Positions 16,501-23,533 of a stretch of 36,918 nt of DNA are shown here, one piece after another. Below the pieces are notes generated by a model that ran no database searches, was not told the origin of the DNA, and saw nothing but the letters and a program-made list of their open reading frames with translations. Source of the stretch: Lachnospiraceae bacterium (GTDB lineage: Bacteria; Bacillota; Clostridia; Lachnospirales; Lachnospiraceae); the NCBI GenBank assembly GCA_024691065.1, contig JAILOA010000153.1, positions 1 through 36,918 on the forward strand, in the 5' to 3' direction. The position numbers were made by a program, and so were the translations under genes. Position 1 is the stretch's first letter; each line of letters begins with the position of its first letter.

Positions 16501-17968
16501 TAATTGAACCGGTATTTTCAACAGGAATTAATTCTCCGTCCTCGGTTGTACCCGGAGTTATGGTACCTGAATTTGCACCTGCGATACCACCGACACGATC
16601 TGAGCCTGTAACTTCACTGTTATTTGAAGCACCCTGAATTATTAAATTCGTATAACCGACAATACCTCCAACATTGTAACTTCCTTCTACTTTTCCACCA
16701 TTGTTTGTAACGTCTGTTATAACTAAGTTAGGATCATTGGACACCGGTCCGGTAACTTGTCCGAATATACCGCCAACATAGTTTCGCTTATCCGATATCT
16801 CATTATCATAGACATTAACGCTGCAAGTTAAATTCCTAATATCAGCTACAGGATTATCATAAACAAGTCCCTCTTCTGCATTACTATTACTATTAGCATC
16901 TATTATATTTATAAAGCCAAACATACCACCTGTTCCTACAGGTTGTCCTGAACCACCACCTGTTGTTCTTCTATACGAAATAGAATTAGCATTTTTTTCA
17001 TTTTCTTCATTATACTTTTCTACAGCTTTTTCTCCTGCAAGCTCTATTTCTGTATTTGAGCAGGTAACATCTTTTTTACCTTCAACAGAATTATTCTTTA
17101 TGGTAACATAACCATTTCTACTGGTTATACTACCTGCGAAACCACCAACACCCTGAACACCGTTAACAGCTGTATCAGATACTTTACAATTTGTAATAGA
17201 CATTTCTAATTCAGATCTGAGAGAAGAGCTAATATCTCCGCAAAATCCACCTGCTTTACGTACACCCGAAATATTAGAATTAGATACAGTACAATTATCA
17301 AGTATGAAAGCACCCGCATCGAAATAACCTACTAACGCACCTGCCTCAAGTCCTGTATAAGGAACCTTACTACTATAATCCCTATTATCATTTGTTGTTC
17401 CGGAACTCGTATAAGTATTTGGAATAAACTTATTGACATCTCCGTCTGCTACTATTTTTGCACCATCAATTGTCAAATCTTTAACTGTCATATCTGTGTA
17501 AATTATATCACCGAACAAGCCGATACCATATTTTTTCTTGTCATATCTCAGAGTCTGATCATCCTCTGTAAAGTTCACAGACATTCCCTTAATAGTATGT
17601 CCGTTTCCGTTAAATGTAATGGAAGGATAATCATAATCACCTACATTATCGACAGTTAGTTTGCTAATTCCATCAACACTTACATCAATAGGAAGCCAAT
17701 CATAATCTGTCATATCAATATCTGAATTAAGATTGATAATATAATCAGTACCCTGTGTTAAAGTACCAAGTGAATCCCTAAGAGCTGTTAAATTTTTATA
17801 GCTCTTAATGTCATAAGTTACACTGTTCCTATCTTCACTTCCCGCATCTTCTGTCTCTTCTGCGCCTGCCACTTTTGAGTCAATAACCTGTGGTACGGTA
17901 ATACTTGTAATTACCATTGCTGCCGAAAGCACACCTGAAAGTGCTTTTTTAAAAAAACTTTTCCTCAT
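13574..17968 (-). CDS. Giant secreted GLUG-repeat / LRR surface protein
   Basis: A 1464-residue exported protein. A Sec signal peptide covers about residues 1-36 (basic start, hydrophobic core, VAGAEE). After a globular region, about 396-925 contain some 18 GLUG-like repeats of 20-30 residues built around GG(I/N)(V/I)G. The early copies read VGGIAG and the late ones TGGNIG. Two InlB-like beta modules follow (about 970-1150, ending ...VANFEV and ...VAKFAE), then an acidic Glu/Thr/Ala/Pro linker (about 1159-1240). Last comes a BspA-type leucine-rich module (about 1268-1464) with IGNxAFKxM-like repeats and very high lysine content. No LPXTG or transmembrane anchor is present, so retention may depend on the basic end. 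GGAG precedes ATG 17968. Adhesion is likely but inferred. Confidence 0.85.
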   Translation of the reverse strand: MRKSFFKKALSGVLSAAMVITSITVPQVIDSKVAGAEETEDAGSEDRNSVTYDIKSYKNLTALRDSLGTLTQGTDYIINLNSDIDMTDYDWLPIDVSVDGISKLTVDNVGDYDYPSITFNGNGHTIKGMSVNFTEDDQTLRYDKKKYGIGLFGDIIYTDMTVKDLTIDGAKIVADGDVNKFIPNTYTSSGTTNDNRDYSSKVPYTGLEAGALVGYFDAGAFILDNCTVSNSNISGVRKAGGFCGDISSSLRSELEMSITNCKVSDTAVNGVQGVGGFAGSITSRNGYVTIKNNSVEGKKDVTCSNTEIELAGEKAVEKYNEENEKNANSISYRRTTGGGSGQPVGTGGMFGFINIIDANSNSNAEEGLVYDNPVADIRNLTCSVNVYDNEISDKRNYVGGIFGQVTGPVSNDPNLVITDVTNNGGKVEGSYNVGGIVGYTNLIIQGASNNSEVTGSDRVGGIAGANSGTITPGTTEDGELIPVENTGSITGDLRVGGIAGENTSKGIVSGTTNKGDVTGELNVGGIVGLNGGKIVDAIDVEDEVIASTVNTGKVTGVNDGESDTLNGDNIGGIAGNNTGTVDNTTNKGEVKADGSNVGGNVGWNQNEGVVTNPENTANVTGKENVGGNIGLNDGTCTVAGDGSVSNTGDVTGKPDETEDGVTEGGNNVGGNVGHNTVHATVDNPENTGNVKGTENVGGNVGLNEGAVNGAVNGTEGKDDGKVDGDTNVGGNVGHNTDSGEVKTAENNGDVTGEENTGGNIGLNEGMASDLTNKGNSTGENNTGGNVGNNASGSSVSDAANTGKVTGKDNTGGNIGDNDGNAEELTNSGDVEGEENTGGNIGNNDENGVVNDAVNNGDVSGDNNTGGNIGNNDGEANGVVNNGDVAGDPDGTNTGGNIGNNSETGVVDGAVNNGEVTGGDNVGGNIGNDEGTSSNLTDNYKDTSDSDYDNRDIGQLIVDPSNPDTWDAELFGMQIKVNPPSAGAVYLVRSDNATVTLKTVPALGYKFKKWRTTGTKPTEAVEDEATFEINKGAVIVANFEVGVEDTPKYDYKEAENTAETEDGYIIADMESNIYVTADGLTIKVKPASGGSVGLIALDDEANMVTVKATANDGFVFETWDANDKITIASGEAVESNIITFTYSKGAELVAKFAEKPEEPEETEAPEETAAAEETEAAAEETDAAAEETSAATPEATEVPEETEAATEAPEETEAATDAPKETEEAEVTSKPFKPTAPPSSKPASKPAVNPASRGAATKGAVTSAAVSLFPTGSSVTIGNYIYQIIRFDYVGSTLNTVAVIGTTTKELTSVEAFDEVSSRGAVFKVVQIGNKAFKGMTKATKAKVGKNVKKIGNGAFAGCNKAKTLTITSKKLKKIGNNAFKNMKSLKKLVLKSKKLKNVGKNMIKGDKKLKLVKIKSLKLKKVGKKAFTKGAGKKLKIFVPKKKFKKYKKLIKKSKSKKVVVKKF

Positions 17969-17980
17969 ACTTCTCCTTCT

Positions 17981-17999
17981 CCTGACCCTACTTGTCAGG
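17981..17999 (-). promoter_or_regulatory. Hairpin touching the ribosome site of the surface protein gene
   Basis: On the minus strand, CCTGAC pairs with GTCAGG (17981-17986 and 17994-17999) around a seven-base loop. It abuts the GGAGAAGGAG ribosome site. A role in translation control is possible but only inferred. Confidence 0.3.
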
Positions 18000-18060
18000 T
18001 AAAAACTAACCTGTATATATCACTCTAGCAAATAAATAACGAGTCCAACGAAAAAACGCA

Positions 18061-18103
18061 AAAAAATACAACTATATCCTGAAAGGAAGATAGCTGTTTT
18101 TTA
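18061..18103. terminator. Terminator hairpin upstream of the 1464-residue gene
   Basis: ACAACTATATCC and GGAAGATAGCTGT (18068-18097) form an imperfect stem; on the minus RNA the mismatch becomes a G-U pair. T-rich runs flank both sides (ATTTTTTTGCG on minus, GTTTTTTATT on plus). It would insulate this gene from the upstream paralogue. Confidence 0.65.
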
Positions 18104-18140
18104 TTGGACTACGCACCTGAATAGCATATTAACACCTTAA

Positions 18141-18174
18141 AAAGGGTTTGTCAAGAAAAATCTTTGACAAACCC
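18141..18174 (-). terminator. Intrinsic terminator between the two giant surface genes
   Basis: A perfect 11-bp stem GGGTTTGTCAA/TTGACAAACCC (18144-18154 and 18164-18174) is followed on the minus strand by CCCTTTTTAAGG. Confidence 0.75.
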
Positions 18175-18177
18175 GTC

Positions 18178-18371
18178 CGTTACTATTCACGAAAAATCGA
18201 AAAAAAGAAACAACAAAAGCCAATGGCTTTTAATTGTTTCTTTTTGAGATTTTTAGGGGCTAGGTAATACGGCTACTCATGAGAAATTTGTTTGCGAAGC
18301 AAACAGTTGAGCAGCTGCTTCTGCTGCGGAAATTTCGAATGTGCCGTATTACCTAGTCGTGAATAGTAACG
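18178..18371. repeat. 194-bp palindromic element with 15-bp inverted ends
   Basis: The ends are perfect 15-bp inverted repeats, CGTTACTATTCACGA (18178-18192) and its complement (18357-18371). Inside are two structures. First, a long A/T-rich hairpin (about 18192-18254) centres on AAAAGCCAATGGCTTTT, with T runs on both strands. Second, a 13-bp perfect inverted pair TAGGTAATACGGC/GCCGTATTACCTA (18261-18273 and 18343-18355) encloses small hairpins GTTTGCGAAGCAAAC and AGCAGCTGCTTCTGCT. No coding capacity is seen. The form is like a miniature inverted-repeat element, but no clear target duplication flanks it. Confidence 0.7.
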
Positions 18372-18403
18372 ATTTTATTTTTTTCTAGGGGCTAGGTAAT
18401 ACG
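18255..18403. repeat. 17-bp direct repeat copying the 3' end of the adjacent gene
   Basis: AGGGGCTAGGTAATACG occurs at 18255-18271 and 18387-18403. The second copy contains the stop and last codons of the 1426-residue surface protein gene. A third, inverted partial copy is at 18343-18355. Confidence 0.85.
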
Positions 18404-21400
18404 CACTACCACCCTTTTACCCCTATATATCTTTTCTCCAACCTTTACCGTATTAAACAAGGCAAGATATCTTTTTACCCTTCCGGATTTCCTTATAATT
18501 AATTTATTGCCTCTTCTCCTGACTCCCTTCATATTTGCAATATTAAGTCCTGCCTGGGTACTTTGAACAAATTGATACTTTACATTTCTAAGATACCTGT
18601 AATTTCTCACGGTCAGGATTATTCTGTTACCCCTGACAAGTTTTCTTCTGATTAGTATTTTTGCAGGTTTTCTAACCCACTTTGCAAATACCGCAGTATC
18701 ATCTCCTGGCACAAAAGATTTAATATAATCCGTCGGATCCGACTGTAAATACCAACCTTCAAATATATATCCGGTTCTGCTGATCGGATCGAGCTTTACT
18801 ACCTGCCCTGCAGTAGCCTGAATTACCTTTGCTGTATTGTTACCATATCCCGGATACAACAATACCTTTATCTGTTTCCCTGCAACCTTAATATTTCCGT
18901 TTACGGAAGACTGTGTCGATACATTTATTACATTATTAACCTTTGTACTAACCTGATTAGTAACATTATCACCATTGATATTATTAACATTTGATATCTT
19001 TTCATCATTCATGTTATCAGGATTTACCGTTTCCTGATTACCCGGGTTAAATGTAACATTTTCCCCATATCCTTCGGTATTACCTGCATCACTTCCGCTT
19101 TGATTATCGGAATTATTCGGATTATCCTCATTTCCGACATCTTCTCCTGCTTTACCTGAATCGTCAGGTTTTTCGGTTTCCGATGCCGCTTGGTTTCCTG
19201 AATCATTTGGTTTTTCGGTTTCCGAAACATCGGAATTATCCGGATTATCCTTATTTTTGCTATCTTCTCCTGCTTTTTCTGAATCGTCAGGTTTTTTGGT
19301 TTCCGATGCTGCTTGATTTCCGGAATCATCAGGCTTTAAGGTTTCTAAAATATCGGAATTATCGGAATCACCCGTATCCTCTCCCGGTTTTTTTGAAACC
19401 TCGGGTTTTTCGGTTTCCGATATTGATGGATTTTCCGAAGAAACAGGTTTTTCGGTTTCCGATATTGATGGATTTTCCGAAGAAACAGGTTTTTCAGTTT
19501 CCAAACTATCCGGATTAGCTGTATTTATTATATTACTGTCACCCGGAGTCACTGAAGGTTTATCTGTTGTATCATCCGATGTTTCTTCATTTTCCGTATC
19601 AATTCCGCTATCATCGGATTCTTCTTCGTCTTCATTGATATATTCCCATTTATCGGTATCAATAAAATTATTTAATAATCCCAATTGTACGGATTTATGA
19701 TCTGATGCAAATATATAAGCAGTATCCGATTCAATTATCTGCTCTTTACCGTCAACACCCAACATCTTAAATCCCAATTTATCTCCGTTTGCTTCCATTG
19801 ATATTCTGAGTGAGTAATCATTAAAATCCGCTTCTTCTAATTTGTATCTGACTACATCAGGGTTTAAATTACTTAATTTAATTCCAAATAAACAACTCTC
19901 CGGGCTAAGCCATACATCCCCACTAAAATTAAGAATTCCATTGTTAATGCAATCCACATACTTGGATTCATCAGAGCTGTCACCTACAAATTCGCCTAAT
20001 ACATTTTCAGACTCTACAAAACCGTTATTGGTACATTTTTTAACTGTATAATTGTTAAATCCTGCGATACCTGCGGCAGTTCCATCTGATTTTACATAAC
20101 CGTTATTTACACATTGATTAACCATGGAAAATGTGCTTCCGACCACTCCGCCGGCATATCCGTCGCTAATAACCCTTGCTATGTTCGTGCATAATCTGGT
20201 ACCGCTTTGATTGGAAGTGGATTTGCTGTTTTCTCCGACTATTCCTCCTACAAAATCATTACCCTTTACTGTCGGTATTATCTTATTATTAATGGCCGTT
20301 TCGCCATTGTCCACTGAACCGTAATTATTACCTACGATACCGCCAATGCGAGTTTCTCCGCATACATCCGAATAAGACTTTGAAAATTGAACATTACCCA
20401 AAATCGAATTCTCACCTGCAATTCCGCCTACTCCATCCTGCCCTTCAGTATTTGCAGGAGATAAGTTCATACATTTAACTATCATAGACGTGTTGTAACC
20501 CGCGATTCCGCCTATTCTTCCGCCATGTATACCTCTTACCATTCCGTAATTTACGCCATTGTTTATGGTACCTCCATTCTTTCCCGCAATTCCTCCTATA
20601 TTTTTTCCGTAACCGCTTTCATTGCCTGTATAATCATATTTTTGGCTCTCATCATTCATATTTGATTCGATCATATAAATGCTACCAAAGTTTTTTACGC
20701 CTTTCATCTTTTCGGACGCAGAACCTATAATGGCTCCGGTATTATGACCTGTTATACCGCCAACTGTAGATTTACCGGTAATAGTGCCGAGATTATAACA
20801 TTCATTAATTGATGCCCCACTGTAACCTGATATACCTCCGACCTCTCCTGAGATATAAATACCGCAGACACCTCCATAATTAATACAATTTGAAATCGTT
20901 CCTTCTTCCAATGCGCCTGCAATTCCACCGGTTCGTACATTGCCTCTAATATCTGCATAATTGGTACAACCTGTAATATTTCCGGATTGAATATGTCCTG
21001 CAATTCCTCCAAAACCTCTGATATTTGAAGCATATGTTTTATCTGACCTCAGGGTGAATTCATTATCCTCTGTTATCAGGCAGTTCGTTATATTTACCGG
21101 CGTTCTTATTGCACTTGCTATTATTCCGCCAGTCCCACCGGCATATATAAATCTCGAACCTTCAACACTGCAATTCTTTATTTCGGCTGTATAATAAATC
21201 GGTTCCTCCCCCTCAGCCGGATCAAAACTCATTATCTTGTAAATTAAACCGGCACCGCCTCTTTCTCCTGCATATAGAACTGACTTTACATGGCAATTGT
21301 TTATGCTTACATTTCCATCAATAATACCTCCTGCCAAAGCTGCACCATACCCTGAACTTTTATTTGTATTATTTTTCATAAGTGTAACATCCTCAAAATT

Positions 21401-22672
21401 CAGGTTATTTACTGTCAAATCAACATATTGAAGCTCGCCGAATAAACCGGTATAGCTTTTATATTGAGGTGAAACAGGTGTAAAATCTTTGATGGTATGA
21501 TTATTACCCTCTACATAAACTTTTATATTATTGCCTTTTTCTCCCCTTATATTGATACTTTCCCATAGATTATGGTTGTTATCGGAGGTCTCGTCGCCGG
21601 TAATATCCTCCCTTAATATATCACGTTCGCTTTCCTTACGCTTTATCCAATACATTGTATCATGTACATTTATATCATCATTAATTCTTACCAGGACAAC
21701 CTCTCCCGGTTGAAGATAATCTAATTGGTATTTAGCTGAAACCAAATCATAATAGTTATATACATCTATAATTCTATTTATATTGTCGGAATCAATAGCA
21801 GCCGGACAGTCATATTGGTCTGAATATCCGATATTCTCGGTATTTGCGTAAGATTTTGCCGAATTATAATCTACTCCGGTTTCATTTATATCACGTGTCC
21901 ATTTTGCCTTTACAATAGTATCCTCCTTAATGCAGGAAAGATCCTTATTCCAACTTAATCTGTAACCGTCTTTTTTGATTGTAATTTCCTTTGAAGGCGA
22001 GCCGTATGGCACATAGTCTCTGCCCACGATTTCATTACCATCGTAATAAGTTACATTGTAATAATTTATCTTCCAATTGGCATAAATTGACAAATCATCC
22101 TGAATTCTTATACTTGAATAATAAATCTCACTGCCATCCTCATAACTCCAATAATTAAATGTATGTCCCGCTTTCTCAGGCACCGGTATATCATTCAATA
22201 TTAAATAGCTGTTATAATTAATCTCCAATTCATTTACTACTTTTCCGTCAGATACTATATTGATATGCTTTTTCACCGGATTCCAGTGTGCGTATATTTT
22301 TAATGAATTACTGAAATTCACTTCTATATTGCCGGTCAATTCTTCGGTACTGTTATATGATTCATATAAACCGTCAAATGTATAATTCTCATTTCTGAGG
22401 ACTACATTTTCTTCAAAATATTTTGTTAATTCCTCTATGCTCACAGTGGATCCGTATTCTGCCGTATATTGCACTGATGAATGTAAATTATATACACTTG
22501 AATAAATGTAAATAGACCGTGTGTCTGCAGCCTTTGCTATCTTAGTGCTGCCGAAGAAATCCATATTTTCCCCTGCAAAACTATCTTTTTCCGTCGTTCG
22601 CCCTATTAATAATAAACACATCAATACCAACAGCGGTACAATATGCCATTTTACTTTATCTATTCTACCCAT
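18392..22672 (-). CDS. Giant secreted GLUG / InlB-repeat surface protein
   Basis: A 1426-residue exported protein, paralogous to its downstream neighbour. An N-terminal signal sequence (basic start, then VPLLVLMCLLLIG) is followed by about three InlB/Listeria-Bacteroides modules (about 45-270, ending ...YAHW, ...YANW, ...KAKW). A segment GNNHTIKDF...TGLFGEL matches GNGHTIKGM...IGLFGDI in the neighbour. GLUG repeats (about 500-880) carry cores such as GGIAG and GGISG. About 1024-1210 is an acidic Ser/Pro/Glu/Lys linker with 14-residue and about 41-residue tandem repeats around SETEKP. A last InlB module (about 1270-1330) precedes an Arg/Lys-rich end. No LPXTG is present. ATG 22672 has AAAGGG eight bases upstream; the in-frame GTG at 22681 overlaps that site. 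Adhesion or cell-wall association is inferred. Confidence 0.85.
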   Translation of the reverse strand: MGRIDKVKWHIVPLLVLMCLLLIGRTTEKDSFAGENMDFFGSTKIAKAADTRSIYIYSSVYNLHSSVQYTAEYGSTVSIEELTKYFEENVVLRNENYTFDGLYESYNSTEELTGNIEVNFSNSLKIYAHWNPVKKHINIVSDGKVVNELEINYNSYLILNDIPVPEKAGHTFNYWSYEDGSEIYYSSIRIQDDLSIYANWKINYYNVTYYDGNEIVGRDYVPYGSPSKEITIKKDGYRLSWNKDLSCIKEDTIVKAKWTRDINETGVDYNSAKSYANTENIGYSDQYDCPAAIDSDNINRIIDVYNYYDLVSAKYQLDYLQPGEVVLVRINDDINVHDTMYWIKRKESERDILREDITGDETSDNNHNLWESINIRGEKGNNIKVYVEGNNHTIKDFTPVSPQYKSYTGLFGELQYVDLTVNNLNFEDVTLMKNNTNKSSGYGAALAGGIIDGNVSINNCHVKSVLYAGERGGAGLIYKIMSFDPAEGEEPIYYTAEIKNCSVEGSRFIYAGGTGGIIASAIRTPVNITNCLITEDNEFTLRSDKTYASNIRGFGGIAGHIQSGNITGCTNYADIRGNVRTGGIAGALEEGTISNCINYGGVCGIYISGEVGGISGYSGASINECYNLGTITGKSTVGGITGHNTGAIIGSASEKMKGVKNFGSIYMIESNMNDESQKYDYTGNESGYGKNIGGIAGKNGGTINNGVNYGMVRGIHGGRIGGIAGYNTSMIVKCMNLSPANTEGQDGVGGIAGENSILGNVQFSKSYSDVCGETRIGGIVGNNYGSVDNGETAINNKIIPTVKGNDFVGGIVGENSKSTSNQSGTRLCTNIARVISDGYAGGVVGSTFSMVNQCVNNGYVKSDGTAAGIAGFNNYTVKKCTNNGFVESENVLGEFVGDSSDESKYVDCINNGILNFSGDVWLSPESCLFGIKLSNLNPDVVRYKLEEADFNDYSLRISMEANGDKLGFKMLGVDGKEQIIESDTAYIFASDHKSVQLGLLNNFIDTDKWEYINEDEEESDDSGIDTENEETSDDTTDKPSVTPGDSNIINTANPDSLETEKPVSSENPSISETEKPVSSENPSISETEKPEVSKKPGEDTGDSDNSDILETLKPDDSGNQAASETKKPDDSEKAGEDSKNKDNPDNSDVSETEKPNDSGNQAASETEKPDDSGKAGEDVGNEDNPNNSDNQSGSDAGNTEGYGENVTFNPGNQETVNPDNMNDEKISNVNNINGDNVTNQVSTKVNNVINVSTQSSVNGNIKVAGKQIKVLLYPGYGNNTAKVIQATAGQVVKLDPISRTGYIFEGWYLQSDPTDYIKSFVPGDDTAVFAKWVRKPAKILIRRKLVRGNRIILTVRNYRYLRNVKYQFVQSTQAGLNIANMKGVRRRGNKLIIRKSGRVKRYLALFNTVKVGEKIYRGKRVVVRIT
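19405..19500. repeat. 42-bp coding tandem repeat in the acidic linker
   Basis: A block starting CGGTTTCCGATATTGATGGA recurs at 19411 and 19453, with a partial third copy after it. It encodes the 14-residue unit SETEKPVSSENPSI. A longer, imperfect repeat of about 123 bp covers 19100-19330. Confidence 0.85.
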
Positions 22673-22771
22673 GCTTATCACCCTTTTATTTCTTATCCGA
22701 GTTTTCCTGAACTTCCTAAATCAATCCTTTTATTTCAACCCTTTTATTTCATCTCATGTCAAGACTTGCTC

Positions 22772-22880
22772 GCGAGTCCCGGTAACGGATTCGTGTCTGC
22801 ATTAGCAGACATCCCTCTTATCCGAATCCATTAGATAGCTTTGCTACCTATTTGCATCACTCGCAGAACTTTTAGCCGGG
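22772..22880. repeat. Structured intergenic element, copy A
   Basis: An outer stem GCGAGT/ACTCGC (22772-22777 and 22859-22864) encloses two arms. Arm 1 is GGATTCG/CGAATCC (22787-22793 and 22823-22829) with an inner GTCTGC/GCAGAC hairpin. Arm 2 is TAGATAGC/GCTACCTA (22832-22839 and 22843-22850), which pairs fully on the minus RNA through a G-U. CCCGG (22778) and CCGGG (22876) could add a pseudoknot. Part of the sequence recurs near 25138-25208. It lies upstream of the 1426-residue surface protein gene. Neither strand has coding capacity. Confidence 0.5.
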
Positions 22881-22927
22881 AAATAAAGTTCTACGCATAA
22901 AAAGCGAAATCATTTAAGTTGATGATT

Positions 22928-22966
22928 AAAAAAAGTGAGGCTTATGATTTTAACATGAGCCTCACA
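22928..22966 (-). terminator. Terminator after the CheY-like gene
   Basis: GTGAGGCTTATG and CATGAGCCTCAC (22936-22966) form a stem of about 12 bp around a short AT loop. On the minus strand it is followed by CACTTTTTTTAATC. Confidence 0.9.
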
Positions 22967-22979
22967 TAAATGTTTCAAT

Positions 22980-23339
22980 CTAACCCAATGCTTTATTTAT
23001 GATTTCAACTAGTTTTTCATTGTCAAACGGCTTTGAAATGAAATCAATAGCTCCACATTGAATTGCCTCAATAAGCTTTGATTTCTGGCCTGCTGCCGTT
23101 ACCATAACAACCCTTGCGTCCGGATAGTCCGATCTAATTTTTTTGAGCGCTCCGATACCGTCCAAAATTGGCATTGTAATATCCATAGTAACCAAATCCG
23201 GCTTCTGCTCGCTATACATCTGATAGCCTTCTTCTCCATTTGATGCTTCGCCCGAAATTTCAAAACCTGCATCAATTAAAATATCCTTTAAAATTTTCCT
23301 TGATGTTCTGGAATCATCAACCATAAGTATTTTTGCCAT
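22980..23339 (-). CDS. CheY-type single-domain response regulator
   Basis: A 119-residue receiver domain with no output domain. The acidic pocket is VDDS near residues 7-10, the phosphoacceptor aspartate is in VTMDITMPILDG, the switch threonine is in VMVTAAG, and the conserved lysine is in FISKPF. It should be phosphorylated by a histidine kinase (none is encoded here) and act by protein binding, as CheY does on the flagellar switch. GGAGG lies eight bases before ATG 23339; an in-frame TTG at 23354 overlaps the ribosome site. The upstream gene encodes a CheX-like phosphatase, the usual enzyme for dephosphorylating CheY. Whether the output is motility or another process cannot be told. Confidence 0.93.
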   Translation of the reverse strand: MAKILMVDDSRTSRKILKDILIDAGFEISGEASNGEEGYQMYSEQKPDLVTMDITMPILDGIGALKKIRSDYPDARVVMVTAAGQKSKLIEAIQCGAIDFISKPFDNEKLVEIINKALG

Positions 23340-23367
23340 TTTACTATCCTCCAATTTAATTATTATT

Positions 23368-23493
23368 TTACATTACCCTTTTAATTTTACCGATTGCAAC
23401 ATATGCAATATAAAATTTTTCTTCCGGTCCTCTCAGTCTGACATATAATCCGTGCCCCGCCCTTCTAAATACGGTACCGGATTTTCGGTTCAT
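23368..23493 (-). CDS. Possible 41-residue small protein
   Basis: An open frame in the gap between the CheX-like and CheY-like genes starts at ATG 23491-23493, ends at TAA 23368-23370 and encodes a basic peptide (MNRKSGTVFRRAGHGLYV and so on). It is more GC-rich than its surroundings and reads like protein, but has no ribosome site. A likely promoter -10 box lies almost against its ATG, so it could equally be leader sequence of the CheY-like gene. Confidence 0.25.
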   Translation of the reverse strand: MNRKSGTVFRRAGHGLYVRLRGPEEKFYIAYVAIGKIKRVM

Positions 23494-23495
23494 TT

Positions 23496-23524
23496 ATATT
23501 ATGTACAAAACTCCCAATATACAA
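23496..23524 (-). promoter_or_regulatory. Possible promoter for the CheY-like gene
   Basis: On the minus strand, TTGTAT (23519-23524) and TAATAT (23496-23501) are spaced by 17 bp. It would give the response regulator a transcript independent of the CheX-like gene. Confidence 0.45.
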
Positions 23525-23533
23525 ACATTAACC

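Noticed and set aside
15195-16640. Long plus-strand open frames opposite the GLUG repeats
   Set aside because: They are antisense shadows of the repeat codons, lack ribosome sites and have skewed Pro/Thr/Ser composition.
22772-22880. Cyclic-di-GMP riboswitch upstream of the surface protein gene
   Set aside because: A structured RNA is plausible, but the conserved core sequences of the known classes could not be matched.
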